From: Thermoguttaceae bacterium
GTDB taxonomy: Bacteria > Planctomycetota > Planctomycetia > Pirellulales > Thermoguttaceae
Assembly (NCBI GenBank): GCA_017441605.1
Contig: JAFRXD010000029.1
Span: 1 to 64,000, forward strand
Direction: 5' to 3'
DNA length: 64,000 nucleotides
The notes below the pieces were generated by a model. The model was not told the DNA's origin. It made no database searches and saw nothing but the letters and a program-made list of their open reading frames with translations. This document shows, piece after piece, positions 34,654 through 46,200 of the stretch (its first letter is position 1; every line of letters starts with the position of its first letter). Both the position numbers and the translations under genes were made by a program.

Positions 34654-36267
34654 TCAGAAAGAGAACATCGAGTTGTCCGGCAACCGCCCAGCGGAGCCGG
34701 CTCCGTTCCGAACGCTCGGCGCGGGAACTTGCGAAACCGGCGCGTTTTGCGGAACCGCGTCGCTCGGCGCCGCCGCCACTTGGACCGGCGCGAAGGCGGG
34801 CGTCCCCGAAGTCGCGAACGCGAAATCCTCTTCGGCGACCGGCGGAGCCGCTTGGCTCTCGTCGGAGTCCCCCGAGCCGACCCCGTAGTTCGGGTCGACA
34901 AAGACCGGATCGTCGGAAATCGGCAACGGGACGAACGTTGGCGCGGGGACGTCGATCGGCGCCGACTCCGTCGTCGGAATCGACGGGAAATCGGAGCCTA
35001 GAGGACTCGCGCTAGGCGCGTCCAGCGCGGCGTAGTCGACCGGAACCGGTTCGAGCGTCGAAACTTCCGCCGGCGCGGGGACTTCGATCGGCGCGGGGAC
35101 TTCGACTGGCGCTGGAATCTCGACCGGAGCCGTCTCCGTCGCCGGAGGAATCGGCTCGTAAGATCCGAACCCTTCCGTCGTCGGAATCGTTGGCGCGGCC
35201 GCGTTTTCCGTCGCGGAGGGCGCGTAACTCGAAAAACTCGGAGCCGTCGTTTCCGTCGCCGGCGCGACCGCCGGGACCGGCTCGGTTGTCGGAGCGTAGG
35301 CGGAACCGGAGGGAGTCGCGGAGCCAAAGGACGGCGCGATCGTGGAATAACTCGGAGTCGCGATCGGCGCGCTCGGCAGGTCCGCTCTCGCGAGAAGCGC
35401 GTCCGCGTAAGACTCTCGAGGCGCCGAGGCGACCATCGCGCTAGGCTCGCTCGGCAAACCGAACGCCTTCGCCTTGTGCTTCAGCTCGGGAACCTGTCGC
35501 CCGAGTCGCGTCGCGACCTGCAATAGTTGCTCTTCCGACTGAAGCCCTCGCTCGACTTCCCCTTGCGCGTAGTATTTGTCTGTCAGCATGGCGCGCGCCT
35601 CCAGCTCTCCGACCGCGTTCGTCAGCGGCTGGAGCGCGTTCGTCCGATTCACGCTTTCCAGAAGCGTAAGCCCGTAATAATACTGACCTTCAGGATACGA
35701 CGGATCCCGATTGAGTAGTTCGACGAACTGTTGGTCCGCCGTCAAGTAGTCTTCCGCCTCGTAGCTCGTTTTCGCGAGCGCGAAGACGTACTCGTTGTTC
35801 TGAGGCGCGTATTGAACCGCCAGCTGGAATTCTTTCGCCGCCTCTTTAAAGAACATTTTTTTCCGTTCGACGAACCCGATTCGATAATGCGCGAGCGCGA
35901 GCAGTTCCGAGGGCGCCGTTTTGCCTTCCGGCGTCTCCAAGTACTTCTTGTACAAGCGAGACGCGTCGTGATAGCGCTTCTGCTCGAAATAAGAGTTCGC
36001 TTGAGCCAATAGTCGCTCTGGAGATTCCGCGATCTTTCGCCCCCCTCCGTACGGCGTCGCCGCGAGCCGAAGCGTCGTCGAATCGTTTCGCGTCTTTCCG
36101 AGCGGAGCGCTCGGATCCGGAAGATCCGAAACGTCTTGACTCAATCCCCCCGGACCAACGTAATCCGAAGAAGATCCGGACGAGTTGAGCGACGAGCACC
36201 CGAGCGGAATCAGCGCCCCCGCCAGTATTCCCGCGATTAGCGTCGTGTGAAAGACGTTCCGTTTCAT
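34654..36267 (-). CDS. TPR lipoprotein with proline-rich tail
   Basis: 537 residues. A lipoprotein signal peptide ends in the lipobox IPLGCSSLNS (Cys about residue 24). Residues about 80-270 form tetratricopeptide-like repeats: LLAQANSYFEQKRYHDASRL, then ALAHYRIGFVERKKMFFKEA, VFALAKTSYEAEDYLTADQQ and a fourth, weaker copy. Residues about 290-537 are low-complexity Pro, Ala, Ser, Thr and Glu with repeated PAPVEVPAPIEVPAPAEV-type units, likely an extended spacer at the cell surface. No enzyme motif. GAGGAG lies 8 bases before the ATG. A 7-bp inverted repeat (CTCGGCG...CGCCGAG) lies in its leader at 36310-36328. Confidence 0.83.
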   Translation of the reverse strand: MKRNVFHTTLIAGILAGALIPLGCSSLNSSGSSSDYVGPGGLSQDVSDLPDPSAPLGKTRNDSTTLRLAATPYGGGRKIAESPERLLAQANSYFEQKRYHDASRLYKKYLETPEGKTAPSELLALAHYRIGFVERKKMFFKEAAKEFQLAVQYAPQNNEYVFALAKTSYEAEDYLTADQQFVELLNRDPSYPEGQYYYGLTLLESVNRTNALQPLTNAVGELEARAMLTDKYYAQGEVERGLQSEEQLLQVATRLGRQVPELKHKAKAFGLPSEPSAMVASAPRESYADALLARADLPSAPIATPSYSTIAPSFGSATPSGSAYAPTTEPVPAVAPATETTAPSFSSYAPSATENAAAPTIPTTEGFGSYEPIPPATETAPVEIPAPVEVPAPIEVPAPAEVSTLEPVPVDYAALDAPSASPLGSDFPSIPTTESAPIDVPAPTFVPLPISDDPVFVDPNYGVGSGDSDESQAAPPVAEEDFAFATSGTPAFAPVQVAAAPSDAVPQNAPVSQVPAPSVRNGAGSAGRLPDNSMFSF

Positions 36268-36432
36268 TGGATTCGCTCCTCGATCGAACTCTCGTTTTCT
36301 AATAGGCTTCTCGGCGAACCCCGCCGAGTCTGTCGAGAACTATTCTCAACAAGCCGTATTGAACGTATCGACCGCGATGAAAGAAACGATTATTACAAAA
36401 AGAAAATTTTGATAAGTTTTAACGATTTTATC

Positions 36433-36478
36433 AAAAAAGGCGTCGCAAACCGAGAACGAACCCTCGGCTCGCGACGCC
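36433..36478 (-). terminator. Terminator of the proB-thpR operon
   Basis: Minus-strand hairpin with outer arms GGCGTCGC/GCGACGCC (36471-36478 and 36439-36446) and an inner CCGAG/CTCGG pairing, followed by TTTTTT, about 30 bp after the stop. Confidence 0.85.
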
Positions 36479-36509
36479 CTTTCGTCAATTCGACTCGCGT
36501 CTTTTCAGG

Positions 36510-37466
36510 TTAGCGTTTTTTTGGCCCCTTGTCGTTCCGACGAACCGCGTCCCTAAACGCGCCGAACTCGGAGAGGTCGATTTCTTCCATCTCGGGGTCG
36601 TCTTTTTTCGCGCTCGCCAGGCGTTTCTTCTGCTCCGCGAGATTCGGCTTGCCCCCGACCGGCGCGGGGTTGAATTTCTTCGGCTTTTTGGCGAAATTGT
36701 CCCCGCAGATCGCGCGAAGTTCCCCCTCCACCTCCGCGTCGAGCGCCTCGACGTCCAACTTCGCGTCCCGCGCTTCGAGCGATCGAGAACCGTCGAGCTC
36801 CGAGTCGTCGACTTCAAAATCGGGATCGTCGTAGTCGCTCGCCTCGAAATCTCGGTATTTCTCCTTCAATTCCGTTCCGAATGGGGAGAGCTCGATTTCG
36901 GCCAAAGGCTGGTATTTGGGACCCCCGCGCTCTAGTTCGCTCGAGTACAGAACCACCGAGTCGACCGGGGAACAGCCGATCGGCGCCTCCGCGCGCTCCC
37001 GAATCATTTCCGAAAGCGATTCAAATTCGCCTCCGTTCCGATCGCGCTCTTTGACTCGTCCGACCGTCAGGTGCGGGCTGAACTCGCGCCCCTCTTTCGG
37101 GAACCCGATTTTCTCCAATTCGTCCTCGATTCGTCGCGATAATTCGCGAAGTTCCTCGACCCCTTCCGCGACCCCGATCCACACCGTTCGCGGATTGGAC
37201 GGATCCGGAAACGCGCCCAGTCCGTCGAACACCAAATCGAATTGCTCGAACTTCGCGCAAGCGCGCTCGATCGCCCTAATGACGCGGTGCAGCTCGGTCG
37301 TGGGCGTGTTCGCCCCGAGAAATTTCAGCGTTACGTGAAAGTTGTCGTCGTCGACCCACTTTACGTTTGGAAACGCTTTTTGCAGCGGCTTGATTAATTT
37401 GCGCGCCTCGCGGCGGATTCCCGGCGCGATATCGATCGCGACGAACGCGCGAACCGTCGATTTCAT
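36510..37466 (-). CDS. thpR: RNA 2',3'-cyclic phosphodiesterase with long acidic C-terminal extension
   Basis: 318 residues from the ATG at 37466 (AGGGA 8 bases upstream; an earlier start would lie within the gap after proB). The 2H phosphoesterase core covers about 1-195, with the two HxTx motifs HVTLKFL (about residue 45) and HLTVGRV (about 138). Typical LigT/ThpR proteins stop near residue 190. Here another about 120 residues follow: an acidic stretch (DYDDPDFEVDDSELDGS) and a Lys-rich tail (KKPKKFNPAP, KNDKG-like end). Function of the tail is unknown. Second gene of the proB operon, 11 bp after its stop. Confidence 0.86.
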   Translation of the reverse strand: MKSTVRAFVAIDIAPGIRREARKLIKPLQKAFPNVKWVDDDNFHVTLKFLGANTPTTELHRVIRAIERACAKFEQFDLVFDGLGAFPDPSNPRTVWIGVAEGVEELRELSRRIEDELEKIGFPKEGREFSPHLTVGRVKERDRNGGEFESLSEMIRERAEAPIGCSPVDSVVLYSSELERGGPKYQPLAEIELSPFGTELKEKYRDFEASDYDDPDFEVDDSELDGSRSLEARDAKLDVEALDAEVEGELRAICGDNFAKKPKKFNPAPVGGKPNLAEQKKRLASAKKDDPEMEEIDLSEFGAFRDAVRRNDKGPKKR

Positions 37467-37477
37467 TTGCGCTTCCC

Positions 37478-38620
37478 TCACTTATTGAGTTGGATATTGT
37501 CGCGATGAACGAATTCCTCGTAAGGATACGACTCGCGCCCGAATTTTTGAACGATTTTATGCGACGAGAACCCGCAAATCGGCGCCCCCTCTTTCGACGA
37601 ATAGTTCGTCAAACCGCGCGCGATCTCTCGTCCTTTCCCGTCGACGATCGAGACGACGTCCCCCTTTTTGAAGTCCCCGGAACAAAGAACCACTCCGACC
37701 GGCAGAAGGCTCTTGCCCCCGTCGACCAACGCTTTGACCGCTCCGTCGTCCACGACCAAAAAACCGGAGGGCGTTCGCGCTGAAGAGAGCCATCTCTTGC
37801 GCGCCGACTGCCTCCCTTGAGGATAGAAAAACGTCCCGACCTCTTCGCCGGAATAGATTTTCGAGAGGATTTGCGGGTCGTCCCCGTTCGCGATAATGAC
37901 CGCGCCTCCCGCGTTCGTTACCGTTCGCGCCGCTTTCAATTTGCTCGACATTCCCCCTTTGCTGCGACTCGATTTCTTTTCCGCGACCATGCCCATTAGA
38001 TCCGCGGACCAGCGCTCCACCTCCGGAACCAGCTTCGATTCCGGAAGACTCGGATCCCCCGTGAAGAGCCCGTCCACGTCCGTGAGAAGAACGAGCAACG
38101 GGGAGGGGAAGAGGTTCGCCACGAGCGACGCCAAGCGGTCGTTGTCCCCGAACGTTAGGCTCAATTCCGCGGAGCTCACCGCGTCGTTCTCGTTCACGAT
38201 CGGAAGAGCCCCGTAGTCGAAGAGCGAGTTGAACGCGTTGCGCGTGTTCAAATAGCGCTCGCGTTGCGAAAGATCTCCCGCGGTCAGAAGAACTTGCGCC
38301 GCCAGAACCCCTTTCGCGTTCAGCTCTTGCTCGTAATATTGAATCAGCGTTCCCTGGCCGATCGCCGCGACCGCCTGAAGCTCGGGGTAAAATTTGGGGC
38401 GCGCCGAAAGACCGAGCCGACCCATGCCGGCGCCCACCGCTCCCGAGCTCACAAGCGCGACGCAAACTCCTCGTTCGCGGATCGCGCAAATCTCCTCCAC
38501 CAATTGGTGGATTCGCTCGAGATTGAGAAGACCGTCCTTGGTCGTCAGCACGTTCGTGCCAACTTTGACCGCGAGATATTTGGTCGTTTCGACGATTTGT
38601 TGTTTCGATTGCTTGGTCAT
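37478..38620 (-). CDS. proB: Glutamate 5-kinase with PUA domain
   Basis: It phosphorylates L-glutamate, the first step of proline synthesis. 380 residues from the ATG at 38620 (MTKQSKQQIVETTKYLAVKV), chosen over an upstream start that would place about 35 unconserved residues before the kinase fold and cover the promoter. Kinase motifs: VKVGTNVLTT, ALVSSGAVGAGMGRLGL, PIVNENDAVSS and LLTDVDGLFTGDP. The PUA domain occupies about 285-380. The proA partner is not in the window. AAGGA is close to the ATG. Confidence 0.92.
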   Translation of the reverse strand: MTKQSKQQIVETTKYLAVKVGTNVLTTKDGLLNLERIHQLVEEICAIRERGVCVALVSSGAVGAGMGRLGLSARPKFYPELQAVAAIGQGTLIQYYEQELNAKGVLAAQVLLTAGDLSQRERYLNTRNAFNSLFDYGALPIVNENDAVSSAELSLTFGDNDRLASLVANLFPSPLLVLLTDVDGLFTGDPSLPESKLVPEVERWSADLMGMVAEKKSSRSKGGMSSKLKAARTVTNAGGAVIIANGDDPQILSKIYSGEEVGTFFYPQGRQSARKRWLSSARTPSGFLVVDDGAVKALVDGGKSLLPVGVVLCSGDFKKGDVVSIVDGKGREIARGLTNYSSKEGAPICGFSSHKIVQKFGRESYPYEEFVHRDNIQLNK

Positions 38621-38696
38621 ATCCTTCGGACCGCGCGAGGCGCGGCTCCGCTCCCGTCCGACGATGGAAAAAACCGCGATTTCCGCGGGTCTCGAT

Positions 38697-38725
38697 ATTG
38701 TGTCCGGAAATTCCGATTTTGTCAA
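38697..38725 (-). promoter_or_regulatory. Promoter of the proB-thpR operon
   Basis: Minus strand perfect TTGACA (38720-38725), 17-bp spacer, CACAAT (38697-38702), about 75 nt before the chosen start. Confidence 0.7.
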
Positions 38726-38914
38726 TAATGGTCGTCTCCTTTTTCCGGCTCTTTTGACTTTGGCGCCTCCCGTCTAGAAAGCGGCGATTTTTCTTTGACG
38801 CGGTCTCTTTTCTTATTCGATTTTTTCGGTAAAATATCGGCGATTGTTTTGTGGCGAAGTCGCGCCGAGCGACCGCGCCGTCGCCAAATCATTCGTTGGA
38901 CGGGAGAGTCGATT

Positions 38915-39664
38915 ATGCAAATCTGGCCCGCGATCGACGTTAGGGGCGGGCGCTGCGTCCGCCTTCGACAGGGCGATTACCAGCGCGAAACCGAATACGG
39001 GAAATCTCTCGTCGAGATGGCGGAGCGATGGATCGACAAGGGCGCGAAGCGCTTGCATTTGGTCGATCTCGACGGCGCCAAAGACGGAACGACGGCGAAT
39101 TACAAGGCGATCGCCGAGGTCGTCGTGTTCGCCAATCGCCGCGGCGTCCAATGCGAGCTCGGCGGCGGAATTCGCTCCGAAGAGACGATTCGCCTCGCCC
39201 TCGGCATGGGCTTGACCCGCTTGGTCGTCGGTACCCTCGCCCTCAAAAATCCCGAGTGGTTCGAGGAAATGTGCCAAAAATTCCCGAACAAGCTCGTCTT
39301 GGGAATCGACGCCAAAGGCGGTATGGTCGCCACCGACGGATGGCTCGAGGCCAGTTCGACCCCCGCGGTCGATTTGGCGAAGCGATACGAAGGACTCCCG
39401 ATCGCCGCCCTCGTCTACACCGACGTCGCGACCGACGGCATGATGAAGGGCCCGAATATCCCCGAAGCCCTCGCGATGGCGAGCGCGACCTCGATTCCCG
39501 TCGTCGCCTCCGGCGGCGTTTCGACCGTCGACGACGTAAAGCGCCTGGCCGAGGCCGGGCTTCCCGCCTGCATTATTGGGCGAGCCCTCTACGAGGGCGC
39601 CATTGATTTGGAGGACGCCTTGGCGTTCGAGCGTCCCGAAGACAACCCGAAGCAAGGGAACTAA
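38915..39664 (+). CDS. hisA: Phosphoribosylformimino-5-aminoimidazole carboxamide ribotide isomerase
   Basis: It isomerises ProFAR to PRFAR in histidine synthesis. 249 residues from the ATG at 38915 (GGGAGAG 8 bases upstream), the usual length for HisA; the frame is open further upstream but that part is not conserved. Motifs: PAIDVRGGRCVRLRQGDY with the catalytic Asp, LHLVDLDGAKDG, CELGGGIRSEETI, YTDVATDGMM with the second Asp and VVASGGVSTVDDVK. No other his gene is near. The ketoacyl synthase gene starts one base after its stop, so they form one operon. Confidence 0.94.
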   Translation: MQIWPAIDVRGGRCVRLRQGDYQRETEYGKSLVEMAERWIDKGAKRLHLVDLDGAKDGTTANYKAIAEVVVFANRRGVQCELGGGIRSEETIRLALGMGLTRLVVGTLALKNPEWFEEMCQKFPNKLVLGIDAKGGMVATDGWLEASSTPAVDLAKRYEGLPIAALVYTDVATDGMMKGPNIPEALAMASATSIPVVASGGVSTVDDVKRLAEAGLPACIIGRALYEGAIDLEDALAFERPEDNPKQGN

Positions 39665-39665
39665 G

Positions 39666-40913
39666 ATGAGACCCCGCGAAGAATCGGAGCGAATCGTTAT
39701 CACAGGGCTCGGTTTGGCCGCCCCGAACGGCTCGAATCTCGCCGAGTTCCGCCGCGCTTTGCTCGCCGGCGTTAGCGGCGTCGTTCCCTACGAGATCCGT
39801 TATTTTGGAAAAACCTTCGCGGGCGTCTGCAATTGCGACGTCCTGAAATACCAAAGCAGGCGAGAGTTGCGTCGAGGCACCCGCGCCGGCAGTCTGTCGA
39901 TCTACTGCGTCGGGGAAGCCCTCGCCGATTGCGGCGTCGATTGGGAGCGCGTTCCCAAAGACCGCGTTGGAGTCTATATCGGGGTTACCGAGCACGGGAA
40001 CGTCGAGACTGAAAACGAAATTTACGAGATCAAACAGTACGACTACGACTGCTCCTATTGGTCTCATCACCACAACCCCCGCACCGTCGCCAATAGTCCC
40101 GCCGGCGAGGTTACCCTGCGCTACGGAATCACAGGTCCCCACTACTGCGTGGGCGCCGCCTGCGCCGCCGGAAACGCCGCGCTCGTTCAAGGGGTTCAGC
40201 AGTTGCGATTGGGCGAAGTCGACTTCGTTTTCGCCGGCGGAGTCTCCGAGAGTATCCACACGTTCGGGATTTTCGCGGCGTTCAACGCCCAAAACGCGCT
40301 CGCGAGAAACGACGACGCGACCAAAGCCTCCCGGCCCTTCGACAAAGATCGCAACGGAATCGTCGTCGCCGAGGGCGGTTGCGTTTACGTCTTGGAGCGC
40401 CTTTCCGACGCCAAAAAACGCGGCGCCAAAATCTACGGCGAAATTGTCGGTTACGGCATGAACAGCGACGCGTCCGATTTCGTCCTTCCCAACGCCGAGC
40501 GACAAGCCCAGTGCGTCCGAAAAGCCCTCGACAACGCGGGGCTCGCTCCCGAGGAAATCGATATCGTCAACGCCCACGCCACCGCCACCGTCGCCGGAGA
40601 CTCCCTAGAAATCCAAGCCCTTCGCGACGTCTTCGCCGACTCGAAAAAAACCTATATCAACAATACCAAGAGCTTTATAGGACACGCGATGGGCGCCGCC
40701 GGAGCTCTCGAGCTCGCCGGAAATTTGCCCGCCTTTGACGACGGCGTCGTTCACCCGACGATCAACGTCGACTCCCTCGATCCCGATTGCGAGATCGAAA
40801 ACCTCGTGCTGAACGAGCCCAAGCAAATCGGGCGCGTTCGAACTATTTTGAACAACTCTTTCGGAATGCTGGGAATCAACGCCGTCGTGATTGTTTCCAA
40901 ATACGAAAGTTGA
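39666..40913 (+). CDS. Beta-ketoacyl-ACP synthase (KAS, FabF-like)
   Basis: It condenses malonyl-ACP with an acyl chain. 415 residues with the thiolase-fold triad: C166 in VGAACAAGNA, H304 in VNAHATATVAGD and H340 in KSFIGHAMGAAG. Other family marks are RPFDKDRNGIVVAEGG and NNSFGMLGINA. It is diverged from housekeeping FabF (the N-terminal half has the unusual CSYWSHHHNPRTVANSP stretch), so a specialised lipid or polyketide role is possible. Start ATG one base after the hisA stop, with AAGG upstream. It is followed by an ACP gene 41 bp away. Confidence 0.88.
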   Translation: MRPREESERIVITGLGLAAPNGSNLAEFRRALLAGVSGVVPYEIRYFGKTFAGVCNCDVLKYQSRRELRRGTRAGSLSIYCVGEALADCGVDWERVPKDRVGVYIGVTEHGNVETENEIYEIKQYDYDCSYWSHHHNPRTVANSPAGEVTLRYGITGPHYCVGAACAAGNAALVQGVQQLRLGEVDFVFAGGVSESIHTFGIFAAFNAQNALARNDDATKASRPFDKDRNGIVVAEGGCVYVLERLSDAKKRGAKIYGEIVGYGMNSDASDFVLPNAERQAQCVRKALDNAGLAPEEIDIVNAHATATVAGDSLEIQALRDVFADSKKTYINNTKSFIGHAMGAAGALELAGNLPAFDDGVVHPTINVDSLDPDCEIENLVLNEPKQIGRVRTILNNSFGMLGINAVVIVSKYES

Positions 40914-40954
40914 ACCGCGTCTCTCCAAGACGCCCCATATACAAGGACCGATTT

Positions 40955-41212
40955 ATGACCGCCGACGAACTTAGAGCCTCGATTATCGACATCCTCTCCG
41001 AAATCGCTCCCGACGAGGACTACGACGCCTTAAAAGACGACGTTACCTTCCGCGAGCAACTGAGCATGGACAGTATGGACATGCTCGACGTCGTTCTGGG
41101 GCTCCGTCGCCGATATAAGCTCCCGATTCCGGAAGCCGATTATCCGAAGCTCGCCTCGATGAACTCGACGATCGAGTATCTCCTTCCGCTCCTTAACGAA
41201 AAAGAAGCCTGA
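40955..41212 (+). CDS. Acyl carrier protein
   Basis: 85 residues. The phosphopantetheine attachment Ser is S40 in QLSMDSMDMLDVVL; flanking helices match ACPs, although the usual DSLD is DSMD here. ATG with AAGGA 8 bases upstream. It sits right behind a ketoacyl synthase and is likely its partner rather than the general FAS ACP. The pair may serve a special lipid, perhaps linked to the FAAL-ACP-AOS protein 2 kb downstream. Confidence 0.88.
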   Translation: MTADELRASIIDILSEIAPDEDYDALKDDVTFREQLSMDSMDMLDVVLGLRRRYKLPIPEADYPKLASMNSTIEYLLPLLNEKEA

Positions 41213-41346
41213 ACCGCGCCGCCTCGACGCGACGTTTGTTGATCTTCGATTTGATCTGATTGGTGCGTTTGTGAGATTTTCCGCTCGAAATACCTTTCAA
41301 CCTCGCGATTTTGTCTTTGGCTCGCGCGCTTGGCTGAACCTTGCCG

Positions 41347-41367
41347 GCCGTCCAAGGGACGGCTTTT
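41347..41367 (+). terminator. Possible terminator after the hisA-KAS-ACP operon
   Basis: Short hairpin GCCGTCC-AAG-GGACGGC followed by TTTT, 135 bp after the ACP stop. Small but well formed. Confidence 0.5.
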
Positions 41368-41482
41368 AACGAACGCGACTCTCGCGCGCTCGAGAGCGCT
41401 CTCGTCGATTTGCTCGCGCGCCGACGATCCCTCGCCGGCGCTTCTGAAACGAACGACTCATTGAGAAGCAAGGTTTGATACT

Positions 41483-43030
<1,548 letters not shown>

Positions 43031-43046
43031 TTCCGCGCCTACGGTC

Positions 43047-43087
43047 GGCGTCGTCGAGCTCCGGAGAAGGTTCGACGACGCCTTTTT
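43047..43087 (+). terminator. Terminator of leuA
   Basis: Perfect 11-bp arms GGCGTCGTCGA (43047-43057) and TCGACGACGCC (43072-43082), then TTTTT. Confidence 0.9.
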
Positions 43088-43264
43088 GTTTCGCGTTTTC
43101 ACCTTTTCCCGAAAAAATTGTTTTTTATTGGCGCTTTGTTCGTTAATTTCCGATTATGAACAGAGCGACGCGCCTCCGTCCCGAGACGTTTTGGCTCCTT
43201 TGGGCGTTAAGCGAGCCGAGAGAGGACGAATCGGCGCGTTTCCGCGAAGTTGGAGATTTTTTTC

Positions 43265-46200
43265 GTGCCTGCCAATCAACCTTCCGAAACCTTTTTTGGT
43301 CCGTCCACCTTGGTCGATCTTTTGCGCTATCGCGCGACGATCCAGCCGGACGACGCGGCTTTCGTTTATTTAACGGACGGCGCTAGCGCGGAGGTTCCGA
43401 TTACCTACGGCGAGTTGGATCGCAGATGTCGCGCTCTCGCCGCTTGGTTGCAAAAACACGATATGAGGGGCAAGCGCGCCCTGTTGCTCTATCCCCCGGG
43501 GCTCGAATTTATCGTCGCGTTTTACGGGTGTCTCTACGCCGGCGCGACCGCCGTGCCCGTCTATCCGCCTCGGCGCAATCGCTCGATGTTGCGCATTCAG
43601 TCGATCGCCGACAACGCCGAGGCGAGTCTCGCTTTGACAACGAGCGACGTCCTCGAGCACGTCGGCAACATCATCGACGACACGCCGAATCTCAAGCGCA
43701 TTCCCTGGAAGGCGACGAACCAAATTACCGAGGGATTGGAAAACGAGTGGATCGAGCCGCAAATCGGTCCCGACGACTTCGCGTTCTTCCAATACACGTC
43801 CGGTTCGACCGGGTCGCCCAAGGGCGTGATGCTCACTCACAAAAACATGCTGCACAACGCGATGCTCATCGAGACCGGATTCGAGCACACGCGCTCGTGC
43901 CGGGGCGTTTTCTGGCTTCCGAGCTATCACGATATGGGCTTGATCGGCGGCGTGATCGAACCGGTCTATTGCGGTTGCCCGAACGTGATGATGTCGCCCT
44001 TGTCTTTCCTGCAAAAGCCGTATCGATGGCTCGCGGCGATTTCGAAGTATAAGGCGACGACCAGCGGCGGTCCGAATTTCGCCTACGACTTGTGCGTCAA
44101 AATGATCAAGCCGGAATTGGTCGAGACCCTCGATTTGAGCAGCTGGCGCGTCGCTTTCAACGGCGCCGAGCCGGTGCAGGCGGAAACCCTCGACCGATTT
44201 GCGCGCAAATTCGAGCCCTGCGGTTTCAAATACGAGTCGTTTTATCCCTGCTTTGGGCTCGCCGAGGGAACCCTGATCGTTACCGGCGGCATGCGCGACA
44301 AACCCCCGGTGGTTCGCAGTTTCGATCCGGACATGCTCTCCGCCGGGAACGCCGTCGAGGCGGTCGCCGGCACCGAGCGATCGCGTTCTCTCGTGTCCAG
44401 CGGGCGCGAGATCATCGGGCAGCGCGTCGCCATCGTCGACCCCGAGACCCTGAAAGAGCGCCCCCAAGGGCAAGTTGGCGAGATCTGGACCAAGAGCGAC
44501 AGCGTCGCCCAAGGCTACTGGAAAAACGAACCGGAGACCGAGCGCTGCTTCCGCGCGCGAATCGCCGACACCGGCGAGGGGCCCTTCCTGCGCACCGGCG
44601 ACTTAGGGTTTAAACTCGACGGCGAGTTGTTTGTAACCGGTCGTATCAAAGACCTTATGATTATCCATGGGGTCAACGTCTACCCGCAGGACGTCGAATT
44701 GACGGCTCAGCGCGTCTCGCCTTCGTTGCGCCTGAACAACGGCGGCGCCTTTATGGTCGGCGACTACAAGCAAGAAAAGCTCGTTCTCGTGCAAGAGGTC
44801 GAGCGCAAATTTAAGGCGGAGGACGCTCCTCCGGTTTTCGAAAAGATTCGCGAAGCGATCGCGATGGAGCACGAGATCCCGATCAACGCGATCGTCCTTA
44901 TCAAGCCGGGAAGTCTCCCGAAGACCTCGAGCGGGAAAGTGCAGCGCCACGAGTGCCGCGCCGGTTATCTAAACGGCTCGCTGAACGTTGTCGCCAGTTG
45001 GTCCCTAGACGACGACGCGAAGAAGGACTCCGCCTCCGCCCCGCGAAATTTTGGGTCCTTTAACGAGGAAAACAACCCGCTCTACGATCCCGTCGATTCC
45101 AAGACCTCTTCGGGCGACGATTCGCGGGCGTCGATCGCGACCGCCGCGTGGGAACAAACGAGCCGCGATATGTCCGGCGTTTTGTCTCCCGCGCCCAAGA
45201 CCGAACCGTCCGAGCTTAAAGAGAGCAAACGCGAGGTTTCCGCAAGCTCCCTTTCTTACGACGAGACGGTGCGCATCGTTTTGGAGGAAGTTTATAAGGT
45301 CGCTAAAGAGCGCGCGCGCAACCTGACCGTCGACTCCGATATCACCGAGCTTGGACTCGATTCCCTCGAGCGCATGGAGATTCTCGCCTCCCTCGAGGAC
45401 CGTTTCGGCGGGCAATTCCCGGAAACCGTTTTGCCGACCCTGTTTACCGCGCGAGAAGTCGTCGACGCGGTGCGCAAGCATTTGGGCGACGGGCGCTCTT
45501 TCGAAGGCCGCGAAACGAAATACTATAAAGTCGACGAATCGAGCCGAGATTTCTCGAAGTTTCCGGAATATCTCGCGGTTCGCGAAAAAGTCGAGCTCGC
45601 CGACCGCATGGGGATGAGCCACTTTTTCGAGCCCCACGAGAACCCCGCCGGCGCCACGATTCGCATTAAAGGCAAAGACTATATTAACTTCTCGACGTAC
45701 AACTACATCGGAACGTCCGGGGAGCCGAGCGTGACCGCCGCCGCCCAAGCCGCCGTCGCGCAATACGGGACGACCGCCGGCGCGAGCCGCATCGTCGCCG
45801 GAGAGATCCCCCTTCATCGCGAATTGGAGCTGGAAATCACGAAGTTCCTTGGAACCGAGGACACGATCGTCCTCGTCGGAGGGCATCAGACGAACGAGGG
45901 AATCATCGGGCACCTTATGGGCGCCGAAGACCTGATTCTCTACGACGCCTTGGCGCACAACTCGATCGTCCAAGGTTGCGTCTTGTCCGGCGCGCGTCGT
46001 CGACCCTTCCCGCACGGGGATTGGGACGCCGTCGATAAAATCCTGTCGTGGCAACGAAATAAATTCCGTCGCGTCCTGATCGCGCTCGAGGGTGTCTACA
46101 GTATGGACGGCGACTATCCGAATCTGCCCGAGTTCGTCAAGTTGCGCGAAAAGCACAATACCCTCCTTATGGTCGACGAGGCGCACTCGATCGGCGTCCT

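Noticed and set aside
39573..40577. 334-residue minus-strand frame opposite the ketoacyl synthase
   Set aside because: Antisense to a gene with intact active site and operon context.
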